From: a virus
DNA: 64,000 nucleotides
Reading direction: 5' to 3' (one strand)
Virus record (IMG/VR): IMGVR_UViG_3300029268_000006
Span: 1 to 64,000 of that record
In this document: positions 8,224 through 17,700 of the stretch, piece after piece
Numbering within the stretch: position 1 is the first letter of the stretch
Layout of the letters: each line of letters starts with the position of its first letter
Notes under the pieces: generated by a model
Databases searched by the model: none
Told to the model about the DNA's origin: nothing
What the model saw: only the letters and a program-made list of their open reading frames with translations
Translations under genes and position numbers: made by a program

Positions 8224-10178
8224 CTTAAGAATGATTCAAGTTGTTCGACTGTCCAAATAGTCATTCCGTATTCTAAAGCTTTCTTTTCTTTTGAAGAACC
8301 ACTACCGATGGATTTCATAATCAAATTTGTGCAGTTTCTACTTATTGAATCCACTACTTTTCCACTTTCTTGTTGAATTTTTTGCTCTAAATCCTTACGC
8401 CTTATACCCGTAAAAATGAAAGTCATACCAATACATTTACTTCCAGTTGGTGTAAAAGGTTCATCTTTTTTTATTGTGATTGGAAGTGTAGACAACCATT
8501 TAAAGAAACGATCATAATTACTACAATAAATAATAGCCGATGTTTCTTCGAAACCTTTTATTTTTTTAACGTCAGTAACTGAAGGTTTTTGTGTGAAGTG
8601 TTCTAACAGAATAAGTTTTTTACTTCCTAAACTGAAACCACTTGTTGGGTCAGTAAAGAATCCTGATGCGTGTTGTAATTTTGATAACGTAATTCCATCA
8701 ATTTTAGAATGAATATCATCGTAGATATTTGATGATTTAGTATCGCCCATTCGTTCTAATTTTCTGAAATCATCAATTGACATATCAATAATTTTTTCAA
8801 TTGTATCATATCCTGAATTGAATAACTGTCGAAAAGTGGTCTCCCTCACATTTTCAACACCAAGAATATCAAAAAAAGACGTAATCTGTTTTATTATTTT
8901 GTCAGAGCAATTATTATTAGTACACATTAAATGTGTGTTGGTATCATTCCAAATTAATGTAGTGTTACAACAAGGACAATTTGATGGTAATGATAATTGT
9001 TTATCTGATTTTTTTACAACGTCAATTATAAGAGGTATAACACTTCCACTTCTACAAATTCTTACTCGTGTTCCAGTACCACCTAACTTAATAACATTTT
9101 TTATATTATTACAAGTTACATTACTAACCAATGCACCATCAAGCATAATTGGTTCTACTTGGGCAACTGGTATTAGGAAACCCATTTTCGATATTTCAAA
9201 TGTAATATTAAGAATTGTGGTTTCTTTCACTTCTTCAAAGGATGCTTTATAAGCTCTCGCATAACCCGGATTCATCACAAGTGGGTTATCTTTGGTTGAT
9301 CTTTCTGAATTAATACTTTTTCTTAAATCTTTATCATTTACTTCAATAACAAGTCCATCAATTTCGAAATTTTTATTCCATTCATCAAAAACACATCTTA
9401 AATATTCAGCATTCAAATTATCAATAGTTTGAAGAATATAAGGGACTTGAAAGTTGTCATCATTGAAATATTGATTTAAAATATCAAGTTGTACACTTTT
9501 ATCCAAATCCATACCACAATGAAAACTATATCTCATATAAACAACATCATTAAATGCTGGTTTATTTTCTTTTTTATATTTGTTGAAAAGGCCACCAACA
9601 CGATTTCTACCATTATCAAATCCATTTTCATCGCCCAAAGCTTTTTTTGAATGTTTTTTCAGAAACACATCTTTTGTTATAAGTGCTTCACCAGTGGTAT
9701 AAATAAATGGTGCGTATTGATATGATTGTAAAAAAGATTCAATTTTATCTTTTGAATATTTTTCCATCACATCCTTAAAATGTGGATCAGAATTTTGACC
9801 AATTGCACCATCACCTCTTGTCCAAGCTTTCGATGCTTTAACATCATTTAAAATAGAAAGACCGTCATATTTTGGTGTAATACAAAGAACGGTATCGAGA
9901 GGAATCCCCTTTTTAATCATCCAAGCTTTTAATTCTTCATAAGATTTAACCTTATTCATTGATGCCATAATCAATGGAAGATTTTCTTTACGATCATCAT
10001 CTGGTGGCGTTTCACCAACTTTTGTAACTCTTTTATTATCAGGATCTAAATCGTCTAATTCTTCAATGTGTGAATCATAAACAGAATCAGGGACGATTTG
10101 TTTACCTTCAAATCTGTAAGAATAATTCCATTGATCTAAAAGGATTTCTAATTCTTTAATTCTTTCGGTGTTTTCCAT
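8220..10178 (-). CDS. ligA: NAD-dependent DNA ligase
   Basis: 652 residues from the ATG of MENTER; a start 9 codons earlier is possible. In order it carries a Ia-like N-terminal helical part with 'NYSYRFEGKQIVPDSVYD' and the adenylation motif 'TPKYDGLSI' (nucleophile Lys about residue 103). Then come 'TRGDGAIGQN', 'RNRVGGLFNKYK', an OB fold, and a Cys4 zinc finger (CPCCNTTLIW...CTNNNCSDK). HhH-like repeats and a C-terminal BRCT domain ('GMTFIFTGIRRKDLEQKI') complete it. It seals nicks in duplex DNA using NAD+, in phage replication and repair. Slightly shorter than the usual ~670. A TATCTTTG box lies about 20 nt upstream. Confidence 0.93.
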   Translation of the reverse strand: MENTERIKELEILLDQWNYSYRFEGKQIVPDSVYDSHIEELDDLDPDNKRVTKVGETPPDDDRKENLPLIMASMNKVKSYEELKAWMIKKGIPLDTVLCITPKYDGLSILNDVKASKAWTRGDGAIGQNSDPHFKDVMEKYSKDKIESFLQSYQYAPFIYTTGEALITKDVFLKKHSKKALGDENGFDNGRNRVGGLFNKYKKENKPAFNDVVYMRYSFHCGMDLDKSVQLDILNQYFNDDNFQVPYILQTIDNLNAEYLRCVFDEWNKNFEIDGLVIEVNDKDLRKSINSERSTKDNPLVMNPGYARAYKASFEEVKETTILNITFEISKMGFLIPVAQVEPIMLDGALVSNVTCNNIKNVIKLGGTGTRVRICRSGSVIPLIIDVVKKSDKQLSLPSNCPCCNTTLIWNDTNTHLMCTNNNCSDKIIKQITSFFDILGVENVRETTFRQLFNSGYDTIEKIIDMSIDDFRKLERMGDTKSSNIYDDIHSKIDGITLSKLQHASGFFTDPTSGFSLGSKKLILLEHFTQKPSVTDVKKIKGFEETSAIIYCSNYDRFFKWLSTLPITIKKDEPFTPTGSKCIGMTFIFTGIRRKDLEQKIQQESGKVVDSISRNCTNLIMKSIGSGSSKEKKALEYGMTIWTVEQLESFLS

Positions 10179-10198
10179 TTTATATTGTTTTGATTTAT

Positions 10199-10210
10199 GA
10201 TACAAAGATA
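10199..10210 (-). promoter_or_regulatory. Candidate host-type promoter box (TATCTTTGTATC)
   Basis: Matches TAnnTTTG, the -7 element of Bacteroidota primary-sigma promoters, about 20 nt before the ligase ATG. No clear -33 TTTG was identified. Confidence 0.35.
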
Positions 10211-10239
10211 CGATGATTATGTGACATAAAAAAATTTAT

Positions 10240-10479
10240 TTAAATATAATCCTTGAAATTTTTAAACATTTCAGGTGTCATACCTTTCTTTATTAACTTC
10301 ATAGTAAATATTAATTTATCTAACTTTCTATCATCAGCTAAAAACCCACATTTTTTACACCTAAAATAAGCTGCACCGTTCTTATCTTTCCAATTGTGTT
10401 CACAATTGGATTGTTTTTTAATTCTTTTAATTGTGGGATTAAAAAGTTGAATTATTCGTTGTTTTATTTTATCTTCCAT
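10240..10479 (-). CDS. Small zinc-ribbon protein
   Basis: 79 residues. 'NCEHNW' and 'YFRCKKCGFLAD' give a Cys-x-His...Cys-x-x-Cys metal site. The remainder is helical and basic. Start and upstream stop overlap (TAATG), so translation is likely coupled to the preceding gene. Function unknown; a nucleic-acid or protein adaptor is possible. Confidence 0.55.
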   Translation of the reverse strand: MEDKIKQRIIQLFNPTIKRIKKQSNCEHNWKDKNGAAYFRCKKCGFLADDRKLDKLIFTMKLIKKGMTPEMFKNFKDYI

Positions 10480-10691
10480 TATTCATCATCAATTAATCCA
10501 AAATATTCACATACTTTTTCTTTACCAATTTGTTCCAAAATATCATTTATATTAAAATGTGATAAAATTTCATCAATTGTGAATTGGTCTAAAATATTAC
10601 CATTTTCAACATCTTCTAATGATACTTCTAACATCCTATATCCCAAAGGGATTATTTTAGTACTTGATGTTTCTATTTTTAAATCTTTCAT
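10479..10691 (-). CDS. Small acidic hypothetical protein
   Basis: 70 residues from the ATG at 10691 (MKDLKIETSSTK). A longer frame would overlap the lipoprotein gene. A GGAGG-like stretch sits 8 nt upstream, unusually good for this genome. The sequence is acidic and helical ('LDQFTIDEILSHFNINDILEQIG'). No family recognised. Confidence 0.55.
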   Translation of the reverse strand: MKDLKIETSSTKIIPLGYRMLEVSLEDVENGNILDQFTIDEILSHFNINDILEQIGKEKVCEYFGLIDDE

Positions 10692-10693
10692 AT

Positions 10694-11056
10694 TTAATTC
10701 CTCCACCACCAATAAGCTAAAACTAAAACGACTACACACCCAATTAAGACACCAGAATAATCTGTTTTTTGATTGGCTTCGTTGGAATCTTTTAGTCTAA
10801 CTGGTTCATATAATTCCCACCCAGTTAAAATAACAGGAACGATGACAGTTTCACTAAAAATGATGGACAAAATAACATTTCCAGCATTAACTTCATAAAC
10901 GACTGTATCTTTCATTTGGGAATTTTCATTTGCCCACCCGAAAGGTTTAGCGGTGAATTCATTACCAGATTTGTCTTTAAATGATTTAGGTTCAGCACAA
11001 GATGTAAATAATGATGTCAAAATAAGACATAAAAATAAAATTTTAATTGTTCGCAT
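10694..11056 (-). CDS. Lipoprotein with C-terminal membrane anchor, u-spanin-like
   Basis: 120 residues. The signal peptide ends in a lipobox (LTSLFTSC, Cys about residue 20). A soluble domain is followed by a C-terminal transmembrane segment 'GVLIGCVVVLVLAYWWW'. A lipidated N-terminus plus a C-terminal membrane span in ~120-130 residues is the plan of unimolecular spanins (T1 gp11), which bridge inner and outer membrane at lysis. The soluble part, with 'FSETVIVPVILTGWELYEPV', is short and beta-like. I do not see a lysin or holin next to it. An envelope protein of another kind remains possible. Confidence 0.5.
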   Translation of the reverse strand: MRTIKILFLCLILTSLFTSCAEPKSFKDKSGNEFTAKPFGWANENSQMKDTVVYEVNAGNVILSIIFSETVIVPVILTGWELYEPVRLKDSNEANQKTDYSGVLIGCVVVLVLAYWWWRN

Positions 11057-11153
11057 TGTTTTTCGATTTTAATTGATTTTTCTAATATTTCTATTTGATG
11101 TTGTTTTTAAGATTAAAGTAAATATAATAAAAATAATTGATATAAAAAAATTT

Positions 11154-12077
11154 TTATCTTCTTCCACCACCACTTCTAATACTTCCACCACTCCCACCAC
11201 TTCGTGATGGTGAAGAATAACTCGGTGAACTTCTTTGTGGGGAATAATAACTCGGTGAACTCCTTTGTGGGGAATAACTCGGTGAACTCCTTTGTGGGGA
11301 ATAACTCGGTGAACTCCTTTGTGGGACACTTCTTTGATATCCCGGATTGGTTGTTCTTTGTGATGGTGTTGAATATCCCGGATTGGTTGTTCTTTGTGAT
11401 GGTGTTGAATAACCCGGATTTGTAGTTCTTTGTGATGGTGTTGAATAACGAGAATTTTGTGTATTTGTTTGTCTTACACTTGGTTGCACACTTCTATAAT
11501 ATTCTTGACTACTTTTAGCTTGTCGATATATTGGAGATGTATAATTTTGTGATTTAGATGTTCTTGAATATTTAGGTTGATTTATTTTGGAATTTTTTTG
11601 GTTTGGTCTGATATAATTGTATTTGGAATTTCTTTGATTTGGTTGTGAATATTTATGATTTAAATTATTCAATCCTTGATGATTCCAATTGTGATGATTA
11701 TGATAATTCCATCCATAATTCCAATAACATCCATAATAAGGATAATAGTAATACGGGTAATAATATGGATAATATGGAAATCCCCAATAATAAGAATAAA
11801 AATAATATGGATAAAATGAATATGGGTTCCACAAATAATATTCAGGACTCCAATAAGAATAGGTTGGTAAAATATTCAAATTGTAATAAGGGACATTGTT
11901 ACTAGAATTAATATAATCATCGTAAAATGTTTGGGATATTTTTATTGTATCTGTTGATTTTGATTTAACAGAATCCACTTCAATCAAATTCCAATCTTTG
12001 TCAATTTTAGTCATGTGTTTTGTGGATGTACAACTTACTAAAATTAAAAGAGTGATATAAAGGAAAAATTTTTTCAT
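11154..12077 (-). CDS. Tyr-rich repetitive lipoprotein
   Basis: 307 residues. Signal peptide with lipobox 'LLILVSC' (Cys about residue 16). Then a Tyr/Trp/Pro-rich section ('YYPYYYYPYYGCYWNYG'), a basic Asn/Gln/Ser section, three copies of YSTPSQRTTNPG, four of PQRSSPSYS, and a Gly/Ser/Arg-rich tail. Proteins of this style are common in Bacteroidota as surface lipoproteins. A phage copy could act in superinfection exclusion or be a host acquisition; both are inference. The repeats are coded by 36-bp and ~27-bp DNA repeats (11215-11450). Confidence 0.6.
   Translation of the reverse strand: MKKFFLYITLLILVSCTSTKHMTKIDKDWNLIEVDSVKSKSTDTIKISQTFYDDYINSSNNVPYYNLNILPTYSYWSPEYYLWNPYSFYPYYFYSYYWGFPYYPYYYPYYYYPYYGCYWNYGWNYHNHHNWNHQGLNNLNHKYSQPNQRNSKYNYIRPNQKNSKINQPKYSRTSKSQNYTSPIYRQAKSSQEYYRSVQPSVRQTNTQNSRYSTPSQRTTNPGYSTPSQRTTNPGYSTPSQRTTNPGYQRSVPQRSSPSYSPQRSSPSYSPQRSSPSYYSPQRSSPSYSSPSRSGGSGGSIRSGGGRR
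11215..11450 (-). repeat. Tandem 27-bp and 36-bp coding repeats
   Basis: Two adjoining repeat families in the lipoprotein gene encode PQRSSPSYS and YSTPSQRTTNPG. Units are nearly identical, indicating recent expansion. Confidence 0.8.
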
Positions 12078-12114
12078 AATTAATAATATTATTTTTCCTT
12101 TATATCAACAAATA

Positions 12115-12744
12115 TTATACCACTTTCAATCCATTTTTAACTATTTTTTCATATTTCCAATGTGAACTGGTTTTTACATGTTTTTCACGCACCCATTTAC
12201 ATACATATTTTTGAAAATCATTATAAGAAAATTCATTTGAAATACGAATAACAAAACCTTCGTTTCTTTCTGTATCTAATTCATTGGCAATTTTAATTAA
12301 GATGTTTTTATCGAATATACCACGATAAATAACTGGAACATGAGTTAATCCCAAAAGATTACACCAAGTAATAGTATCATCATAGGAAAGACAATTGTTA
12401 TTTTCATCCCAAATATTAAATACCATGAAATAAGTTGGTAATTCATTATACACAACGCTGTGGACTGCATATAAATTTTCACCACAAATTCTCCAGTTTT
12501 CTGGAATATCATGTTTTATACTACCCCATAAACCTTTTAACCAATGATTAGATGGATGATCTGTACTATCCAATGAACGGGCATAAATATAATCACGCAT
12601 CAAACTCGAATTTTCACCGTCAAGTTTCAAACTTACAATTATTTCCTTATTTAAAAAGAAATCTAAAGTTTCTATAATTTTATCACCCCTAGTCAAACCT
12701 TTTGAAAAGGGAAGATGCTTTGTTTTTGGATATTTTACTTTCAT
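12115..12744 (-). CDS. ATP-dependent RNA ligase (Rnl2-type adenylyltransferase domain)
   Basis: 209 residues. Nucleotidyltransferase motifs are clear: motif I 'SLKLDGENSSL' with nucleophile Lys40, motif III-like 'RICGENLYAVHSV', motif IV 'NEGFVIRI' and motif V 'YVCKWVREKHV'. Only the catalytic domain is present, as in minimal T4 Rnl2-like enzymes. It would reseal nicked RNA, for example tRNAs cut by host defence nucleases. It lies apart from the other RNA-related genes, and a TAATTTTG box abuts its ATG. Confidence 0.8.
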   Translation of the reverse strand: MKVKYPKTKHLPFSKGLTRGDKIIETLDFFLNKEIIVSLKLDGENSSLMRDYIYARSLDSTDHPSNHWLKGLWGSIKHDIPENWRICGENLYAVHSVVYNELPTYFMVFNIWDENNNCLSYDDTITWCNLLGLTHVPVIYRGIFDKNILIKIANELDTERNEGFVIRISNEFSYNDFQKYVCKWVREKHVKTSSHWKYEKIVKNGLKVV

Positions 12745-12823
12745 AATACAAAATTACAAATAATTTTTGAACTAAAAAAATGGAAATATATCAATTTTTT
12801 TAGTTTATATATAAATAAAAATA

Positions 12824-13828
12824 ATGATTGTTTTTATGATATGTCCTTTTTGTAAAAAATTTATTAATAATATGAATACCAAACATATTTATCAATGTGA
12901 TGAAAAACCAAATGAAAATAAAAAAGAATTGAAATATTTGTATGTTTCATATAATTATCCCGAAATAAGTATCAAAGATATATTATTTAAAAAATATCAA
13001 ATTGATTTATGTAGTTTACCTGATATAGAAAAACAATATGGGATACCATATAGTAACACCCTTTTCCTATTAGATTATTTTAATATTAAAAAAAGAACAC
13101 ATGTAGAAAGTGCAAATCTTATAACCACTGTTAAATATAAAAAAACATGTTTATCTAAATATGGTGTTGATAATTTATCGAAACTTGAAAGTGTTAAGAA
13201 TAAAAAAAAACAAACATTCATTAAAAATTACGGTGTTGATAATATTTGGAAAAGTAAAGAATATTATGAATGGTTACACAAATATATGTTTGATACATAT
13301 GGAAAAAAATCATTACCTAATAGATATGGTAAAATGAATGAATATTATGATAGATTATCAGAATATGAAATAAAACACAAGATGGATAAAGCGAGATCGG
13401 CATATATTAAATATTGGTACAATTTAACTGATGAACAAAAAACAGAATTAATTCAAAAAAGATGTACATTCAAATCTAAATTAGAAACAACAATATCAGA
13501 TTGTTTAAATAAATTGAATATATCTTTTCGTTCTCAATATTGGGTTGGTAGAAAATCTTTTGATTTTAAAATAGAACCTAATATTCTTATAGAAGTGAAT
13601 GGAGATTTTTGGCATGGGAATCCTGAAATTTACAAAGATGATGATATAATTCAACAACCATTTAAAAGTGTTATAGCTAAAGATTTATGGATTAAAGATG
13701 AAAATAAAAAATTAATGGCTGAAAATAAAGGATATAAAGTAGTATATTTTTGGGAAAGAGAATTGAAAGAAAACAAAAACAGTATTTTAGATTTCGTTAC
13801 AGATAGATTGGGTCAATATTTTTTGTAA
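12824..13828 (+). CDS. Homing endonuclease, Vsr-like (EDxHD) family
   Basis: 334 residues; a second Met at residue 5 is possible. N-terminal 'CPFCKKFINNMNTKHIYQC' looks like a zinc finger. Two 'K..CLSKYGVDNLSK'-type repeats follow. The C-terminal nuclease core has 'FDFKIEPNILIEVNGDFWHG' and ends 'GYKVVYFWERELKEN', as in the EDxHD homing enzymes linked to fractured phage genes. It is free-standing and convergent with a decayed gene at 13849, so it may have invaded that site. Confidence 0.75.
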   Translation: MIVFMICPFCKKFINNMNTKHIYQCDEKPNENKKELKYLYVSYNYPEISIKDILFKKYQIDLCSLPDIEKQYGIPYSNTLFLLDYFNIKKRTHVESANLITTVKYKKTCLSKYGVDNLSKLESVKNKKKQTFIKNYGVDNIWKSKEYYEWLHKYMFDTYGKKSLPNRYGKMNEYYDRLSEYEIKHKMDKARSAYIKYWYNLTDEQKTELIQKRCTFKSKLETTISDCLNKLNISFRSQYWVGRKSFDFKIEPNILIEVNGDFWHGNPEIYKDDDIIQQPFKSVIAKDLWIKDENKKLMAENKGYKVVYFWERELKENKNSILDFVTDRLGQYFL

Positions 13829-13848
13829 TTTTCTATTTCTTGTAAAAT

Positions 13849-14186
13849 TTATGTACTGTTCTTCCGACATCCATATACAACTTTTACCATCAAATACCAA
13901 AAAATTATCTGGATTATTATATAGAGATGACCCATTAATTTATATCCATATTCATTAACCTCAATATTTGGTTCACCATCTATTAATTCACATGGATCTT
14001 TTTCACCAAAACGAAAAACATCATAATATCGATCAACAGTTTTATTTTCCATATTTAATAAATAATACAAATCCCAACCATATAAAACTGAAATAAAGTT
14101 TATGGACAAAATGTGGTTTTTTCCAAAGTATAAATCACCTTTGGTTTGAATGAAAACTTTGGTGATTTATGAATTGGTATTTTCAT
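13849..14186 (-). pseudogene. Decayed small phage gene with two frameshifts
   Basis: The ATG at 14186 overlaps the upstream stop (ATGA) but its frame closes after about 28 codons. The conserved-looking sequence continues in another frame as 'KGDLYFGKNHILSINF', 'YGWDLYYLL', 'DRYYDVFRFGEKDP' and 'NEYGYKLMG'. It then shifts again near 13940 into 'SLYNNPDNFLVFDGKSCIWM' and 'SEEQYINFTRN'. The pieces read as one ~130-residue protein broken by two single-base shifts. True decay or sequencing error cannot be separated here. The last part runs into the convergent endonuclease gene. Confidence 0.6.
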
Positions 14187-14401
14187 ATTTCTTTTATTTC
14201 TTTAATTCTTCTGTAAGAATATTTAGTATTTTCACTCACTTCCAAGTAATTACCAAATTTCATTGAATATTTTGGTATAAATATTTCTTGATAATCCGCT
14301 GGTCTATTACGGCCACCAAATTTCCCTCTTGATCTTTGATAAACAATAATATGATCTTTAAAAGTATCTATTTTAATGTTATCCCATTCTTCTTTTTTCA
14401 T
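14183..14401 (-). CDS. Small hypothetical protein
   Basis: 72 residues from the ATG at 14401 (MKKEEWDNIKID). Basic and beta-rich ('IIVYQRSRGKFGGRNRP', 'YQEIFIPKYSMKFGNYLEV'). No family recognised. A TAATTTTGTAT box lies 27 nt upstream. The stop overlaps the ATG of the decayed gene at 14186. Confidence 0.5.
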   Translation of the reverse strand: MKKEEWDNIKIDTFKDHIIVYQRSRGKFGGRNRPADYQEIFIPKYSMKFGNYLEVSENTKYSYRRIKEIKEI

Positions 14402-14428
14402 AAACAATAGTTAATACTTTTCTATTTT

Positions 14429-14439
14429 ATACAAAATTA
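14429..14439 (-). promoter_or_regulatory. Candidate host-type promoter box (TAATTTTGTAT)
   Basis: TAnnTTTG-type element 27 nt before the ATG at 14401. Very similar sequences precede the genes at 32923(-) and 59250(+). Confidence 0.35.
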
Positions 14440-14504
14440 AACAAAAAAGATTTATGAAAAAAATTATATATAGTTATAATGTAAAAAAAAAATTGAAAAA
14501 AAGA

Positions 14505-14517
14505 TTTAATATATAAA
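14505..14517 (+). promoter_or_regulatory. Candidate phage late promoter (TTTAATATATAAA)
   Basis: Lies 21 nt before the ATG at 14539. Confidence 0.5.
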
Positions 14518-14538
14518 TAAAAAATAAGAAAAATTAAC

Positions 14539-14688
14539 ATGAAAAAATTAGAAAACTTATTAGATTTTGAAGATTTCAAATCGAGTTGGAAAGAAAAAGA
14601 ACAAAAGAAAACAAAGAGAACCGAAATTGGATTGGATATTGTTGAAGAAAATGTTGAAAATATTGAATTTAAAAATGATAAAAAATGA
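14539..14688 (+). CDS. Very small protein with 'FEDF' N-terminal motif
   Basis: 49 residues, starting 'MKKLENLLDFEDFKSSWKE' and highly charged. It has its own late-type box 21 nt upstream and sits 60 nt before the tail sheath gene. The start resembles the 'NFEDF' start of the 164-residue protein at 45183 and, loosely, the capsid-targeting peptides described below. Function unknown. Confidence 0.55.
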   Translation: MKKLENLLDFEDFKSSWKEKEQKKTKRTEIGLDIVEENVENIEFKNDKK

Positions 14689-14714
14689 AAATTAACAAAA
14701 AAGTGAGTTTTTTG

Positions 14715-14727
14715 TTTTAATATATAC
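14715..14727 (+). promoter_or_regulatory. Candidate phage late promoter (TTTTAATATATAC)
   Basis: 21 nt before the tail sheath ATG, the most certain late gene in the window and so the best reference copy of the motif. Confidence 0.55.
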
Positions 14728-14748
14728 TTAAAAAATAATTAAAATAAT

Positions 14749-17700
14749 ATGCCAATAGAAAATAAAAACTTAGGTAAATACAAAAGACCGGGTATATATA
14801 TCAATGAAATTGATCAGTCAATTCTTGAACTTCCTATTCAAGATGTTTTGATAAATTTGGTTCCGGGTTTTTCAAAAAAAGGACCTTTTAACAGACCAGT
14901 AAGAGTTGATAGTCCAGCAGAATTTGAAGCTATTTTTGGAACCATTGATAAAAATTTAGAAAATAAGGGATCATTTTTCCATAGAACAGTTGAAGATATG
15001 TTGAATACCGGTCCAATTTGGGCATTAAGTTTATTGAAAACTGATCCGAATAGGGATACGTTAGAATGGGAATCCATATCAACAGCTGCAAAATATGATA
15101 ATGGACTAAAAAATACAGCCCCATATGAAAGATTTTTCAATAGACAAGATTTTTGGGAAAGGGATTCGGAATCTTTTGGTGATATTGTTACTGGTGAATA
15201 TATTGATCACCCAACTATTCAACCGAACCCAAATAATGATATATTTAGTATAACAAATATTGGAAATATACGTTCAACTATTTGGTTATTTAAATCAAGT
15301 ATCACCGGATTTGATGTTACCGCAGAAAGTTGGTATGGTGGTTCTGAAAAAGTTCCATTATTTATGAATCCGAAAGATTTGATGTCAGATTATATTATTT
15401 CAGTTTTGGCAGTGGGTGGTGATTGGACACAAAATGAAACCTTGTCTGTCGATTCATATTGGGGGAAATATTTCAATAGTAATGGTCTTATCAAATCACA
15501 AGTTTCTAATTTCTGGAACGATTCATTAACTAATACAATAGCATATTATGATGTTTCTTTAATTCCAAATTTTAGAGATTTAAATGATGTTGATATGTAT
15601 ATAAAGGATGTCATCAATAGTCAAACAGACAAAACTGGTTTGTTCTGTTATTTTAATGAAGAAGCTTTATTGAGTTCTGATTTTTATAAAGGAAATATTG
15701 ATTTAATTGGACAAACATTGGTCGGTTCATCCAAAAAATCAATTGATTTTCTTTCATATAATGGAAGTATAAGCGAAACACAAATATATTCTGAAAAGAA
15801 TTTAGATGGATTAAATAGTCCAACTAATGTTTTTGGAAATTTAAATTCCACATTTCCAAGTGGTAGAACAGCAACATATACAAACTGGTATACAAATATT
15901 TCACCAAGTGGTAATACAATGGCTGGTAAAAATGATACCTATGTTTATAATATATCATCAATTGATGATTCATATAATATTACACTCACTGACACACCTG
16001 CATTAATGTCAGTTGATGATATTATTTATTTTAATAAATCATTTAGTGAAGTTGATACAACAACCCCATATTACATTTTATCCATAGATACGACAAAAAT
16101 AAAAATTTCTGAAACAAAAGGTGGACCAATTGTCCCACTTATAAGTGGAACTATCACAAATGTTTTCATTTATTGTTTAAAACAAAATTTTGTTGATTCG
16201 AGTAGTGAGATAGCTGATCAATGGTCATATATTATTGGTCAAACCAAATATAGTGGTGATACAAAATTAACATCACATAATTTATTTTTTGATCCGTTCG
16301 CTATTTATCAAAGTGGTGCAACATATTCAAGATATGATGTTCTTTATTTGGATAGTGATTATTCAACTGTTCATACTTTAAAAGGTAATCAGTCTATTGG
16401 AATTGATCCAACATTACCAAATTATTTGTTGAGTAACGAAACTACTATTTTATTGGGATATGTCAAATTACAATATAATAGTGGATTGACTTCAGATCTT
16501 ATAAATTTCGGATATACATATACTGGAATTTCTGTTACTGCCGGAAATAGTTACAAACAATTATCTGGTGGAACTGATATAACAGCATTAAGTGGTACAA
16601 CTACAAATGGTATTAAATATTTAGATTTAATATTTGTTGATACAAAGGGTTCGACTGTTTATACCAATTATAATAAAATGAGAAAAATAAAAATCTTTAA
16701 TGAAATTTATACTAATTTATTAAACAATAAAGGTGTTATTATAAGTGGTGGTTGGTCTTCGGGTGGTGGTTACGGTGATAAATTTCCAATAACATCACCA
16801 ACTATTTATGCACAAACAACAACTACTGATGCTTATATAAGAATCTATTTCAATACAACAGATACAGTTTATCCGTTTGATTATTTTAAAACAGCAGATG
16901 GAAGTTTCTTAATTTATTATATTGATAATGAATTTGTAATGCCACTTATTAATCCTGTTAATACATTAATTACAACAAATCTACCATTGAGTGGTGTACC
17001 ATCAAAGACTGGTATTGTTGCAAAATGGAGTAATTTATATCAAGATTATTATAATGGTGTAATTAACAATGGTGATTATTTTTATATCGATAATGTAAGT
17101 GGTGATACAATGCAAAAAGTGTTTTTAAAGATGTATTTGATAGACGATGTTGATGGTGTTGAAAATTTGACTATTAAATTTGTTGATGAAAACGGAGAAA
17201 CTGTTGAGATTAGTCAATGGGAGAATAGTTATTTATCTAAACTTATTATTTATTCTGATAAGGCAAATTTAAAAGAAACTATTGAAATTGAAAATCCAGA
17301 TGATATCACAGATACAACAAATACTCGTTGGATTTATGTTGATAAAACTAGATATTCACATATCAAAAGAGGATTATATTTAGAAGCATATTATGATACT
17401 ACATATTATGATGATCCTACTGGAGAAGGTTATTTGGCAGGAATGGTTCCAAGAAAACTTGTTAGAATTATAGATATAAAGAATGATACGGTTGATACAA
17501 CTAGAAAAATTTTATATGCCGATGGTTCTATTAAAATTTCTAATAATGGTACTACCTTAGATCCTGATTATTATACTACTGTTTATACTTCAATAGATAA
17601 TTATTTTACTGAATATAAAGGTTTGACAATGAAACCATTTACAGTTCACGTAGATTCTATTCCAAATGGAACAGATGATCGTCAAATGGAAATTTTATCA

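Noticed and set aside
11204-11905. Plus-strand frames opposite the Tyr-rich lipoprotein
   Set aside because: They reflect repeats of the lipoprotein gene on the other strand, without independent coding signs.
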